24,660 bases of DNA from Promethearchaeota archaeon. GTDB taxonomy: Archaea > Asgardarchaeota > Lokiarchaeia > Sigynarchaeales > SOKP01. Numbering within the stretch: the first letter of the stretch is position 1; each line of letters begins with the position of its first letter. This document shows positions 1 through 7,713 of this stretch, piece after piece. Both the position numbers and the translations under genes were made by a program. The notes below the pieces were generated by a model. The model was not told where the DNA came from and did not search any database. It worked only from the letters and a program-made list of their open reading frames with translations. The stretch is from assembly GCA_030668025.1 (NCBI GenBank), contig DAOUUT010000016.1:1-24660 (forward strand), given 5' to 3'.

Positions 1-309
1 AAATTAGGTGAGCCAGATCAATCTGGTCGTAGAAGACCAATCCCTATTGAAAATTCCGCACATCTGATAGATACTGACACGATAATAGTCGCTGTAGGGA
101 CTAAAGCAAATCCAATTCTTACGAAATCAATCCCAGAGTTAAAGGTAAATAAATGGGGGTACATTGAGACTAATGATGAAGGTCAGACTAACATAGAAAA
201 TATTTTTGCTGGTGGAGATATTGTGACCGGAAGTGCTACTGTAATTTCTGCTATGGGCGCTGGTAAAAGAGCAGCAAAAGAAATGGATAAATACTTAAGA
301 AAAAAATAA
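1..309 (+). CDS. GltD-type FAD/NAD(P)-dependent oxidoreductase, C-terminal part
   Basis: The window opens inside this gene; the last 102 residues are visible in frame 1. It shows the pyridine-nucleotide-disulphide oxidoreductase C-terminus: a strand plus glycine motif IIVAVGT (visible residues 28-34), then NIFAGGD (67-73) followed by SATVISAMGAGKRAA, the signature that closes the FAD site in glutamate synthase small subunits and related NADPH:acceptor oxidoreductases. In archaea this family is the homotetrameric glutamate synthase-like / NADH-dependent ferredoxin:NADP oxidoreductase type. It would move electrons between NAD(P)H, FAD and Fe-S clusters in the cytoplasm. The N-terminal Fe-S region is outside the window, so glutamate synthase cannot be separated from NfnB/SudA-like roles. 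The next gene starts 12 bases downstream on the same strand, so the two may be co-transcribed. Confidence 0.85.
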   Translation, partial: KLGEPDQSGRRRPIPIENSAHLIDTDTIIVAVGTKANPILTKSIPELKVNKWGYIETNDEGQTNIENIFAGGDIVTGSATVISAMGAGKRAAKEMDKYLRKK

Positions 310-321
310 AAAATAAAAACA

Positions 322-1179
322 ATGAAACAAAAACATTCTCTCACAGCCAAGATGGGTCCTTCCATTGGATCTTCAGTACGACATTGGATGAAATTAACTT
401 TATCTAATGGATCTGTTGCACTAAAATATTATCCTCGCGTATTTTTAATTGATCTTATAAGTACATTTGGCATCCCTTTTCGAGTTTATGAGAAATGGAG
501 GTTTAATAAGATAGTAGAACAAATTGAACTAAAAAAACCGCCTATATTTATTCTAGGTCATTGGAGAAGTGGAACAACACACCTGCATAATTTAATGGTT
601 CAAGATCCTCAATTTGGTTATGTTACAATGTTTCAAGCAATGTTTCCTAAATCTTTTTTAGGAAATAAAATTTTTGGGTACTTCATGAAGCTTTTCTTAC
701 CTGATAAAAGACCCATGGATAATATGAGATTAGGATTAGAGTTCCCTCAAGAAGAGGAGATGGCATTAGGTAACCTCTTTCCATATTCCTTCTATAATGG
801 GTTTTACTTTCCAAGAAAATTAAGAGAATTCTACTATAAATATATTCGATTTGAAAATGTTCCTCGTAAAATTAGGGAAAAATGGAACGATGTTTACGAT
901 TTTCTTTTAAGAAAAGCAACTCTAAATATGAAAGGAAAACGATTAATCTTGAAAAATCCTGCCAATACAGCTCGATTAAAATTATTATTGGAACTCTATC
1001 CTGACGCCCAATTCATTCATATTTATCGTAATCCTTATGTCGTCTACATGTCAACTAAACATTTCTATAAGAAAATGGTTCAAGCATTTTCCTTCCAAAA
1101 TCTGTTAGATGAAGATTTAGAGAATCACATTTTTTGGATTTATAAAAGAATGATGGGCTCTTATTTTGAAGAAAAATAA
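322..1179 (+). CDS. Sulfotransferase family protein, N-terminal three quarters (ends at premature TAA)
   Basis: This 285-residue reading is the main part of a PAPS-dependent sulfotransferase-fold protein. The 5'-phosphosulfate loop is GHWRSGTTHLHN (residues 79-90) and the 3'-phosphate site is IYRNPYVVYMS (234-244, with R236 and S244), the arrangement of the Sulfotransfer_3 group. Such enzymes move a sulfuryl group from PAPS to a hydroxyl or amine on a small molecule, glycan or lipid; the acceptor cannot be read here. The frame is cut at TAA 1177-1179 and the homologous C-terminus continues in the same frame to 1449, so the product lacks about 90 residues unless the stop is read through or is a sequence error. 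ATG 322 lies 12 bases after the upstream stop with no clear Shine-Dalgarno; ATG 352 is an alternative start. Confidence 0.8.
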   Translation: MKQKHSLTAKMGPSIGSSVRHWMKLTLSNGSVALKYYPRVFLIDLISTFGIPFRVYEKWRFNKIVEQIELKKPPIFILGHWRSGTTHLHNLMVQDPQFGYVTMFQAMFPKSFLGNKIFGYFMKLFLPDKRPMDNMRLGLEFPQEEEMALGNLFPYSFYNGFYFPRKLREFYYKYIRFENVPRKIREKWNDVYDFLLRKATLNMKGKRLILKNPANTARLKLLLELYPDAQFIHIYRNPYVVYMSTKHFYKKMVQAFSFQNLLDEDLENHIFWIYKRMMGSYFEEK

Positions 1180-1449
1180 TTGATCCCAAAAGGGAACTTG
1201 GTGGAAATAAAATTCGAGAATTTAGAATCTGAACCTCTTTATGAATTAGAATCTATTTATGATGGTTTAAACATTTCTGGATATAGAAACTCAGAGCGAG
1301 CATTTCTAAACTATTTAAAACCTCTAACAAGCTATAAAAAGAATGTTTATGAGTTTTCTCAAAAGATAGTTGATAAAGTGAACTCATATTGGAATTTCAC
1401 AATAGATAAATGGAAGTACGATATTCCTGAATTAACAACCTCTAACTAA
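1180..1449 (+). pseudogene. Sulfotransferase C-terminal quarter, detached by the in-frame TAA
   Basis: The codons immediately after TAA 1177-1179 stay open in the same frame for 89 residues. They read as the normal tail of a sulfotransferase: VEIKFENLESEPLYELESIY, then a region ending VNSYWNFTIDKWKYDI, typical of the family's last helices. The only possible start is TTG 1180, directly abutting the stop, and no ribosome site precedes it, so independent translation is unlikely. The sense of the text is intact on both sides with no frameshift, which points to a single substitution creating TAA (from AAA, GAA or CAA). The last codons overlap by four bases the end of the convergent Fe-S gene. Confidence 0.75.
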
Positions 1450-2315
1450 CTTCTCTTATTCCCTTGGGGGCATATTTTTAAACAATAAGAACAATAATTA
1501 TTGTTCAATAAACTTTCCATGCATTTTGAGCGATCTATGTGAGTGAAAATGCCAGAACCTTTTGTTTTCTCAATTGGTTCTTCATAAGTAGCCCCACCTA
1601 AACAATTTTTTATGCAAGCACCACAATCCTCGCAAAAATCTTCCATATCGCTAAGATCTACTTTCTTTGTTTCGGGGATAATAGCATCCGTAGTTATTGC
1701 GCTCCATCTTTGTCTCGGACCGAACTCGGGACTAACAATTAACCCGTTCCGCCCCTTTATACCTAACCCCGCAGCTACAGCGTGAGCTGTAAACAAGAGT
1801 TTCCCTCCAAATGGATGATGAGCTTCCGTCTTGTACCCTTTTTCTTGCAGAAATCGCGTTAACTCGATCGTTTTTTCTCCTAAGTCGTAATACACTCTAA
1901 ATGATTCAATGCTAACATGAATGCTTGGAGCTGTTTTGATCTTATCCCAATCCATTTCCATCCCTAAAATTATCACATTCTTTCCAACAATTGGAAGGTT
2001 TTTGAAAATGTAGTTTTTTAACACGGGTGTATAACCAATAAGAGCAATTCCCATTTCTTTAGCTAAATTTTCAAACTCTATCCAAAATTCTGGTGTCGTC
2101 TCGGTCTTGTTATTATCGCCATTTTGATATTTCGTTTTGTTCGCCTTTTGAAATCCTTTAAATGTCCCTGTTAAATACTTGCTATATTCTTTTGCGGTTT
2201 CTCGGTCCAATTTCTGTTCGGTTGATAATTTCATTGTAAAAAGCTCTTTGGGAACGACAAAGACTAAATCGTCGTTCTCTCCAACAAAAGTCGGCTCTAC
2301 TTTTTTATTCTCCAT
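1446..2315 (-). CDS. Double [4Fe-4S] cluster protein, QueG / reductive-dehalogenase-like
   Basis: The product has 289 residues. The C-terminus carries two ferredoxin-type Cys sets: C228-x2-C231-x2-C234-x3-C238 and C265-x9-C275-x2-C278-x3-C282-P. This should bind two [4Fe-4S] clusters with the fourth ligands swapped between sets. The middle part, with AHAVAAGLGIKGRNGL (177-192) and an RQRWSAITTD stretch (201-210), resembles the core shared by epoxyqueuosine reductase (QueG) and reductive dehalogenases, which hold a corrinoid cofactor. There is no twin-arginine signal, so it is probably cytoplasmic. The sequence is too divergent to call QueG; a redox protein of COG1600 type is the safe reading. 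The gene converges on the sulfotransferase with a 4-base overlap. Its first 31 or so codons and leader have a decayed second copy at 3874-3992. Confidence 0.8.
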   Translation of the reverse strand: MENKKVEPTFVGENDDLVFVVPKELFTMKLSTEQKLDRETAKEYSKYLTGTFKGFQKANKTKYQNGDNNKTETTPEFWIEFENLAKEMGIALIGYTPVLKNYIFKNLPIVGKNVIILGMEMDWDKIKTAPSIHVSIESFRVYYDLGEKTIELTRFLQEKGYKTEAHHPFGGKLLFTAHAVAAGLGIKGRNGLIVSPEFGPRQRWSAITTDAIIPETKKVDLSDMEDFCEDCGACIKNCLGGATYEEPIEKTKGSGIFTHIDRSKCMESLLNNNYCSYCLKICPQGNKRS

Positions 2316-2412
2316 ATAAGATACCTCAATAATTTTTAAAATATCTAAAATTAATATATTATATATTTTAATAATAATTTTTTAAATTAGTTATCTATTA
2401 TTATGTGAATCG

Positions 2413-2811
2413 ATGGTAATTCATATGGAAATGAAAGAAGTTATTACTTTTTGCCAAAACTGGTTAACATCTTGGACGGGAAATAATCCAGAAGAACTCA
2501 TTTCTTTCTATTCAAAAACTGCATATTATCAAGATCCTGCAAATCCTAAAGGATTAAAGGGATATGATCATTTATACACCTATTTTAAAAAATTATTGGC
2601 TGCTAATCCAAAATGGATATGGCGAATGGTTGAAGCTTATCCTACTGAGAAGGGTTTCATATTAAAGTGGAGAGCGACGATCCCAGTTAAATCTGAAGAG
2701 ATAACAGAATACGGAATGGACATAATAGAACTTGAAGGCGATAAAATTATCCGAAATGAAGTCTACTTTGATCGAACAGAGCTAATTTCCTTATTAAAAT
2801 CAAGAAAATAG
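2413..2811 (+). CDS. SnoaL/NTF2-like fold protein
   Basis: The product has 132 residues (128 if ATG 2425 is used). An N-terminal helix (VITFCQNWLTSWTGNNPEEL), FYSKTAYYQDP, a central helix and a run of amphipathic strands (WIWRMVEAYPTEKGFILKW, then MDIIELEGDKIIRNEVYFD) follow the cone-shaped NTF2-like fold. Family members are small-molecule-binding proteins or isomerase/cyclase-like enzymes, and the ligand cannot be predicted from sequence. The start region has no Shine-Dalgarno; an AT-rich stretch with TATA-like sequence (about 2357-2375) lies upstream, so the message may be leaderless or have a short leader. The gene is divergent from the Fe-S protein and lies between the two copies of that gene's 5' end. 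Confidence 0.7.
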   Translation: MVIHMEMKEVITFCQNWLTSWTGNNPEELISFYSKTAYYQDPANPKGLKGYDHLYTYFKKLLAANPKWIWRMVEAYPTEKGFILKWRATIPVKSEEITEYGMDIIELEGDKIIRNEVYFDRTELISLLKSRK

Positions 2812-2851
2812 TGTTAAAATAATATTTAATTTATTAATTCCAAATAATTAA

Positions 2852-3775
2852 TTAAGGTTTATAATCAGGATGTCTAACTCCGAGTTCCTCTAATAAGGGC
2901 ATTAAAAATTCAATATAAAATCCTTTTATATGTAAAACTTTCCCTAAATATAGATCTAAAAATTCTTGAATCTCATATTTGATCTTATTAATATCAATGA
3001 AGTCATATTCAGGTTCAATTTTTATCTTATCTAATTTTAAAGGAGTTAATTGCTTCATGATTAAATATCGCATAAATTGAGTAAAACATCTCTCAACTAA
3101 CTGCTCTTCCTCTTCATTTAGTTCATATACATCATGAGCTATTTTATTTCTTAAGTCTTCTACATTTTTTGTTAATATTTCAAGGTTTTTAGGTAAAATT
3201 AGTGCCTCAATCTTTTGTACAACAGATTTACCATTAGAATCCTCAACTTGGGAATCTAAATACTCTATTAAAGTCGAGTAAAAGTGTATCAAGAATTTGA
3301 AGGAATCAATAGATTTATCCTCTTTCCATTTGTTATAAGATTTTCCCCAATGATCAAAATTCACCTCATCTAAAGCATTTTTGATGCTTATTTTAATATT
3401 ATCCACTTTTTCAATAAAATAATCTGAATAATCCATATAGGGTTTGCTATTTGCATCAAACTGATATTTATAGGTCTTTCCAAATTCCTTAATTGACCCC
3501 AATTTTTTTATTAGAGAGGGATCTTCAATTACTTCTTTTCTCCCAATTTCCCCTGCAAATTTTATTAGATATCTACATTGAGAACAATAAGTTACATAAG
3601 AATCCCTGAGTGAAGTGAATGCTTTAAGCTCAATCTGATGTTTACCATTCGGAAATTCTACAATCTCACCCTTGGATTCTATTTGATTAAAATGTGTTTT
3701 TTCATAATGAAAGGATTCTGGAATGAATTGAAAACCGCAAACTGGACATTTAACCTTTTCTCTTTTTGGTTTCAT
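2852..3775 (-). CDS. Zinc-ribbon protein with HEPN-like Rx4H motif, function unknown
   Basis: This 307-residue protein has no close relative I can name. An N-terminal zinc ribbon is visible as C10-P-V-C13 and C64-x2-C67, about 50 residues apart, similar in spacing to DUF2225-type domains. A helical region with W143 and W150 follows. Then comes NVEDLRNKIAHDVYELNEEE with R209-x4-H214, which matches the Rx4-6H motif of HEPN-domain RNases found in toxins and defence proteins. A further helical segment ends the protein at HPDYKP. I see no signal peptide or membrane segment. The gene is divergent from a large Snf2-family ATPase 277 bases away and sits inside the segment bounded by the Fe-S gene repeats. 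The HEPN reading rests on one motif and helical context, so it is tentative. ATG 3775 is the only good start. Confidence 0.65.
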   Translation of the reverse strand: MKPKREKVKCPVCGFQFIPESFHYEKTHFNQIESKGEIVEFPNGKHQIELKAFTSLRDSYVTYCSQCRYLIKFAGEIGRKEVIEDPSLIKKLGSIKEFGKTYKYQFDANSKPYMDYSDYFIEKVDNIKISIKNALDEVNFDHWGKSYNKWKEDKSIDSFKFLIHFYSTLIEYLDSQVEDSNGKSVVQKIEALILPKNLEILTKNVEDLRNKIAHDVYELNEEEEQLVERCFTQFMRYLIMKQLTPLKLDKIKIEPEYDFIDINKIKYEIQEFLDLYLGKVLHIKGFYIEFLMPLLEELGVRHPDYKP

Positions 3776-3873
3776 ATATTATCTCACTATAGGTTTTTTT
3801 GTTATATAACGCCAAGTAACAAAATAATAAAGCCTTATTTATTAGGTTTATTGAAAATATTCGCCAAAAATAA

Positions 3874-3992
3874 TGTGATATTTAATTCATGTAAAAAATT
3901 CTTTTGGAACGACAAAAGACTAAATCGTCGTTCTCTCAAACGAAAGTAGGCTCTACTTTTTTATTAATCATAAAAGATACCTCAATAATTTA
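3874..3992 (-). pseudogene. Decayed duplicate of the 5' end and leader of the Fe-S protein gene
   Basis: This stretch closely matches 2220-2334, the first 31 or so codons and about 20 upstream bases of the Fe-S gene, in the same orientation. On the minus strand it starts at ATG (3969-3971) and reads MINKKVEPTFV, against MENKKVEPTFV in the intact gene. Codon 12 is then TGA where the intact gene has GGA. ENDDLVF follows in frame, after which one extra A in the run at 3911-3918 shifts the frame. Matching sequence can be followed to about the ATGAA...TCA region (codons 28-31). The conserved leader AGATACCTCAATAATTT is present in both copies. It cannot encode a working protein; it is a relic of a duplication or of a larger rearrangement. 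Confidence 0.85.
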
Positions 3993-4011
3993 TAATAACA
4001 AAATTTTTACC

Positions 4012-4018
4012 TTTATAT
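4012..4018 (+). promoter_or_regulatory. Probable TATA box of the Snf2-family gene
   Basis: TTTATAT lies 35-41 bases before ATG 4053. With the usual archaeal spacing of about 25 bases to the transcription start, the leader would be about 10-15 bases, consistent with the absence of a Shine-Dalgarno before this gene. This is a prediction from sequence alone in a very AT-rich region. Confidence 0.4.
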
Positions 4019-4052
4019 GTAATATTTAGATTAAATAGAGAACAATAATTTT

Positions 4053-7000
4053 ATGATTAACAATCTAAAGGATCTTAAATATAAGTGCCCTTTTTGTAGT
4101 AACTCGTTAGAATCCCGATTTTCAAAGTGCTTTAATGTATATTGTCAAGGGCATAAATTCAACATAGGTAATTTAGTCATCTTCAGATTAAATTCTGATT
4201 TAGATATTGGTAGAATTGTAAAAAAAATAGACATCCCAGCTTCCAGATCCTTAGATGAAGAGGATTCTTATTTTATAACCAAATATAAAGTTTTATTTGA
4301 AAATAATATAATTAAAATTATTCATCCTCTTGATCTCATACATTATGTTTTTGAGGTTAACGAAAGAATAATTACTAAAAAAGGAGTTGGAGTAATTAAT
4401 TCTAAAAATTTCGTAATAAAAGAAGGAACCTTATCCTATGAAACTATATTTCCAAATGGGAAATTAGCTCAAATCTACGAATCTGAAATAATTTCAAAGT
4501 ATGAAACTCCCGTAAAAAGTATAATTTCAAAGCAAAGAATTGATCCTCCAGAGAACTTTTTATTAAAGTACTGGGCTAATCTTTTTTATTCTTATTACAC
4601 ATCTTATCAAATAAAATGTATAACCAATTCTAGACTTTCCCTTATGCCACACCAAATAAATGTGGCTCATCGATTGTCTGAAGGATACTTTCCAAGAATT
4701 ATATTAGCAGACGAGGTTGGACTCGGAAAAACAATTGAAGCCGGTATTTATATTAAAGAAATGATGGCGAGAAATCTTGCCGAGAGAATTTTAATAATTG
4801 TTCCTGCTACCTTAGTAAAACAATGGCAATTTGAAATGCAAAACAAGTTTAACATTGAATTTACTATATACGATGGAAAAAAAATCAAAGAGTTAAAGAA
4901 AATAGGAAATCGTAATAGCACTGAGTTGTTTCAAAACCCATTTTATCACGATAATCTTATTATTTGTTCTCTACAATTTGCGAAAAATAGAAAATATATA
5001 AACTTTCTTTCCCAAATTTCATGGGACATAGTTATTTTTGACGAAGCCCACCATTTGCGAAGATATTTAATTAATGCAGCAACGGGAAATTATAGGGAAA
5101 CCTTAAATTACGATTTAGCAAGGAACTTAAGCCTTTCTACTGAATCTTTATTGTTATTATCGGCAACACCTTTACAACTACACTCGTTTGAATTGTATTC
5201 GCTCATAGAATTAATCCAAGGAGAAGCTTTTAATAATTTTTCAGATTTCGAACATTTTAGAAAAAACATGCCGTTTATAAATTTACTAGTTGCTAACGTT
5301 AACCAAATTGATAAATTAAATAATTTCGAAGTAAAAAATACTATAAAACTTCTTAAGAACCTAAAATACATTAGTAGTAATAAAAATGATGAAGGAATAC
5401 TAGAACTGTTAAAAAATGATAATTATAAATTAAATTTATTAAAGAAAATTGAAGAGGACCACACACTATCAAAGTTTCTAATTAGGAATCGTAAAAAGAA
5501 TGTATTTTCAGAAGAATTTTTAAATAAACGAGTTGTTAAAACTATTGTTATAAATCCTACGAAGCAAGAATTGGAAGTTTATAAGGAAATTAGACTCTAT
5601 TTAGCGAAAATTTACAATTCTGCAACAAATAAGGAGAACGTAGGAATTGGATTTATTATAACAACTTTGCAAAAGCTACTTACTAGCTCCAAATACGCGT
5701 TTTTAAAAAGCTTGGATAGAAGACTAGAACAGATTGAGCGCTTAAAAAGCATTTCTCTTGAATTTGATATATTAAGAGATGAAAATCCGGAATATTATGA
5801 ATCGGAATTGAAAGATCAATATATCGATTCTGACTTTACTTACAATAACAATAACAACTCGGTTAAAGAATCAGAAAAAACTTCCTTAGGTTTGCTTAAC
5901 CAAGAAAAAATAATAAGACAATTTTATAACAATTTAAAAGCGTTACCTTACGACTCTAAATCTGAGAAACTAATTGAATTGTTAAATATGATTTATTCTC
6001 AAAATTCTAACGAAAAAATATTAGTCTTTACGCAATTTGTAGACACTCTGTTGTATTTAAAAGATTTGTTGAACAAACAAAAAGAAGATTACTACGTGGA
6101 AACTTTTTACGGAGGCTTAAATAAAGTTGAAAAAGATGAAGCTGTAGAGAGATTCCGAGAAAGTAAGAAATTTTCTATTTTACTTTCTACGGAAATCGGT
6201 GGCGAGGGTAGGAATTTTCAATTTGCGCGGTTTTTAATAAATTACGATTTACCATGGAATCCTATGAAATTGGAACAACGAATTGGTAGACTTGATAGGA
6301 TTGGTCAAAAGTCCAAGGAGATTTACATTTATAACTTTTATATGGAAGGTACTGTAGAAACAGATATTATGTTCGCGCTCGATAAAAGAATTCACCTATT
6401 CGAAGAATCTATAGGGCAGTTAGAACCGATAATAGGTAGAATACAAAAAGATATAAAAAATATTATCTTTACTGAAGAAAAGGGCAAGAGAAGGAAAAAA
6501 TTGAACGAGTTCAACAGGAGATTAGATTTTGAAGTAAAAAGGGCAAAAGAATTAGAAATGCAACTAGACGATTTAATGATTGACAAAAAGTCTTTTCGAA
6601 TCGACGACTTAATAACTTCTTGGACGACGTGTAAAGAAGTAAGGCTTAGTCATAACGAATTGTTTTTATTAACGAAATATTTCTTTAACCTCAATCATAA
6701 TAAGCTTGGTTTTGTAGATGTCCTTAAAGAAGAAGTTATCAAAGCTTCTGAAAAAATAGGTTTTGAAACAAAAATTAAGATAAACGACATTTTACTTAAA
6801 AATCCTAGGTATAAATTTTTAAAGGAGTATGTAGGTACATTTGATTTGAATCTGGCAAGAAAAAGAGAAGAGATCGATTTTTTTGCGTTAGGACATCCAT
6901 TAATTAATGAAGTATTAGATTTTTGTACCTCAGGAGATTTAGAGGGAACATTTACGATACTCAATTTAATGAAGGATAACCTACCAGAACATTTAATCAA

Positions 7001-7661
7001 TCTTTTATCTTCTAAAACAGACCTTTATTTATTCGTATTTAACGTAAAATTTCAAGGTTATATATTAGAAAATCAATTTTCTGCTGTAATAATAGATAAT
7101 AATGGGAATGAGGTTCCAGATTTAGCGGACATCGTGCTAGATATTAAAACGTTTCAAGATTACTTAGTTAGTGATCTAGATGTTCCTTATAAAGCTCAAT
7201 TAGACCCCAACTTTCTAGAACAACTTACTCAAAAAGCTAAAAATCTTGTAAAGTGGAAGACTTCTCAATGGAAAAAGGAAATTAAAGCTTTAAACGCTAA
7301 AATTTTTAATATTGAGACCTCTAAGAAAGAGAAAATATTTAGTTACAAAAGAAGAGTTTTGTCTTTTAGACAAGAATCTTTAAGACAAAAGCTAGAGAAA
7401 AAAAAAAGCCAGAGTCCAACCGAAAGACAACTATTAAACATTAAAAATATAGACGATAAAAACAAAAAGGAAGAGCGTTTAGATAAAATCGAGAATTTGA
7501 AAGAAGAACTACAATTTCTCAAAAAAAATATATCATCTATCGATAAAAAACTAGACGATCTAGCCTTTGAATACGAGGATCTCAAAAAAGAGATGGATAA
7601 AAGAAATATAGCAAAATATTACACTAATTTAAGCTCATTTGCTATTATTCAAATTAAATAA
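4053..7661 (+). CDS. RapA/HepA-like Swi2/Snf2 ATPase with N-terminal zinc ribbon and C-terminal coiled coil
   Basis: The product has 1202 residues. It opens with a zinc ribbon (C12, C15, C26, C31), then a region rich in short strands (about 40-160) like the Tudor/SH3 domains before the motor in RapA. The motor shows motif I DEVGLGKT (220-227), DEAHH (330-334), SAT (370-372), a second RecA lobe with LVFTQFVDTL and STEIGGEGRNFQ, and motif VI RIGRLDRIGQ (743-752). The later FFALGHPLINEVLDF resembles the post-motor region of RapA/HepA-type proteins. About residues 1075-1195 are highly charged and predicted coiled coil. Such motors move along double-stranded DNA, recycle RNA polymerase or act in defence systems such as DISARM (DrmD). 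No methylase, nuclease or PLD gene is adjacent. The role is open: transcription-linked or defence. Confidence 0.85.
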   Translation: MINNLKDLKYKCPFCSNSLESRFSKCFNVYCQGHKFNIGNLVIFRLNSDLDIGRIVKKIDIPASRSLDEEDSYFITKYKVLFENNIIKIIHPLDLIHYVFEVNERIITKKGVGVINSKNFVIKEGTLSYETIFPNGKLAQIYESEIISKYETPVKSIISKQRIDPPENFLLKYWANLFYSYYTSYQIKCITNSRLSLMPHQINVAHRLSEGYFPRIILADEVGLGKTIEAGIYIKEMMARNLAERILIIVPATLVKQWQFEMQNKFNIEFTIYDGKKIKELKKIGNRNSTELFQNPFYHDNLIICSLQFAKNRKYINFLSQISWDIVIFDEAHHLRRYLINAATGNYRETLNYDLARNLSLSTESLLLLSATPLQLHSFELYSLIELIQGEAFNNFSDFEHFRKNMPFINLLVANVNQIDKLNNFEVKNTIKLLKNLKYISSNKNDEGILELLKNDNYKLNLLKKIEEDHTLSKFLIRNRKKNVFSEEFLNKRVVKTIVINPTKQELEVYKEIRLYLAKIYNSATNKENVGIGFIITTLQKLLTSSKYAFLKSLDRRLEQIERLKSISLEFDILRDENPEYYESELKDQYIDSDFTYNNNNNSVKESEKTSLGLLNQEKIIRQFYNNLKALPYDSKSEKLIELLNMIYSQNSNEKILVFTQFVDTLLYLKDLLNKQKEDYYVETFYGGLNKVEKDEAVERFRESKKFSILLSTEIGGEGRNFQFARFLINYDLPWNPMKLEQRIGRLDRIGQKSKEIYIYNFYMEGTVETDIMFALDKRIHLFEESIGQLEPIIGRIQKDIKNIIFTEEKGKRRKKLNEFNRRLDFEVKRAKELEMQLDDLMIDKKSFRIDDLITSWTTCKEVRLSHNELFLLTKYFFNLNHNKLGFVDVLKEEVIKASEKIGFETKIKINDILLKNPRYKFLKEYVGTFDLNLARKREEIDFFALGHPLINEVLDFCTSGDLEGTFTILNLMKDNLPEHLINLLSSKTDLYLFVFNVKFQGYILENQFSAVIIDNNGNEVPDLADIVLDIKTFQDYLVSDLDVPYKAQLDPNFLEQLTQKAKNLVKWKTSQWKKEIKALNAKIFNIETSKKEKIFSYKRRVLSFRQESLRQKLEKKKSQSPTERQLLNIKNIDDKNKKEERLDKIENLKEELQFLKKNISSIDKKLDDLAFEYEDLKKEMDKRNIAKYYTNLSSFAIIQIK

Positions 7662-7663
7662 CT

Positions 7664-7686
7664 AATTTATGTAAATCACATAAATT
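7664..7686. terminator. Hairpin between convergent genes, possible bidirectional terminator
   Basis: AATTTATGT-AAATC-ACATAAATT is a perfect 9-bp inverted repeat with a 5-base loop, starting three bases after the Snf2-family stop codon. A run of A (7692-7699, poly-U for minus-strand transcripts) and a T-rich tract (about 7706-7720, for plus-strand transcripts) follow. The gene ends converge here, so a shared terminator is plausible. The stem is AT-rich, and archaeal termination often needs only the U tract. Confidence 0.45.
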
Positions 7687-7713
7687 ATTATAAAAAAAAG
7701 TGGGTATTTTTTG

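Noticed and set aside
1177..1179. TAA in the sulfotransferase as a recoded amino acid
   Set aside because: TAA is not known to encode selenocysteine (UGA) or pyrrolysine (UAG); mutation or sequence error is simpler.
3638..3949. 103-residue plus-strand open frame
   Set aside because: It runs opposite the zinc-ribbon gene start and through the Fe-S relic; composition is that of a shadow frame.
4053..7661. DISARM system assignment for the Snf2-family protein
   Set aside because: None of the other DISARM components (DNA methylase, DrmB, PLD protein) is adjacent; only a general motor resemblance exists.
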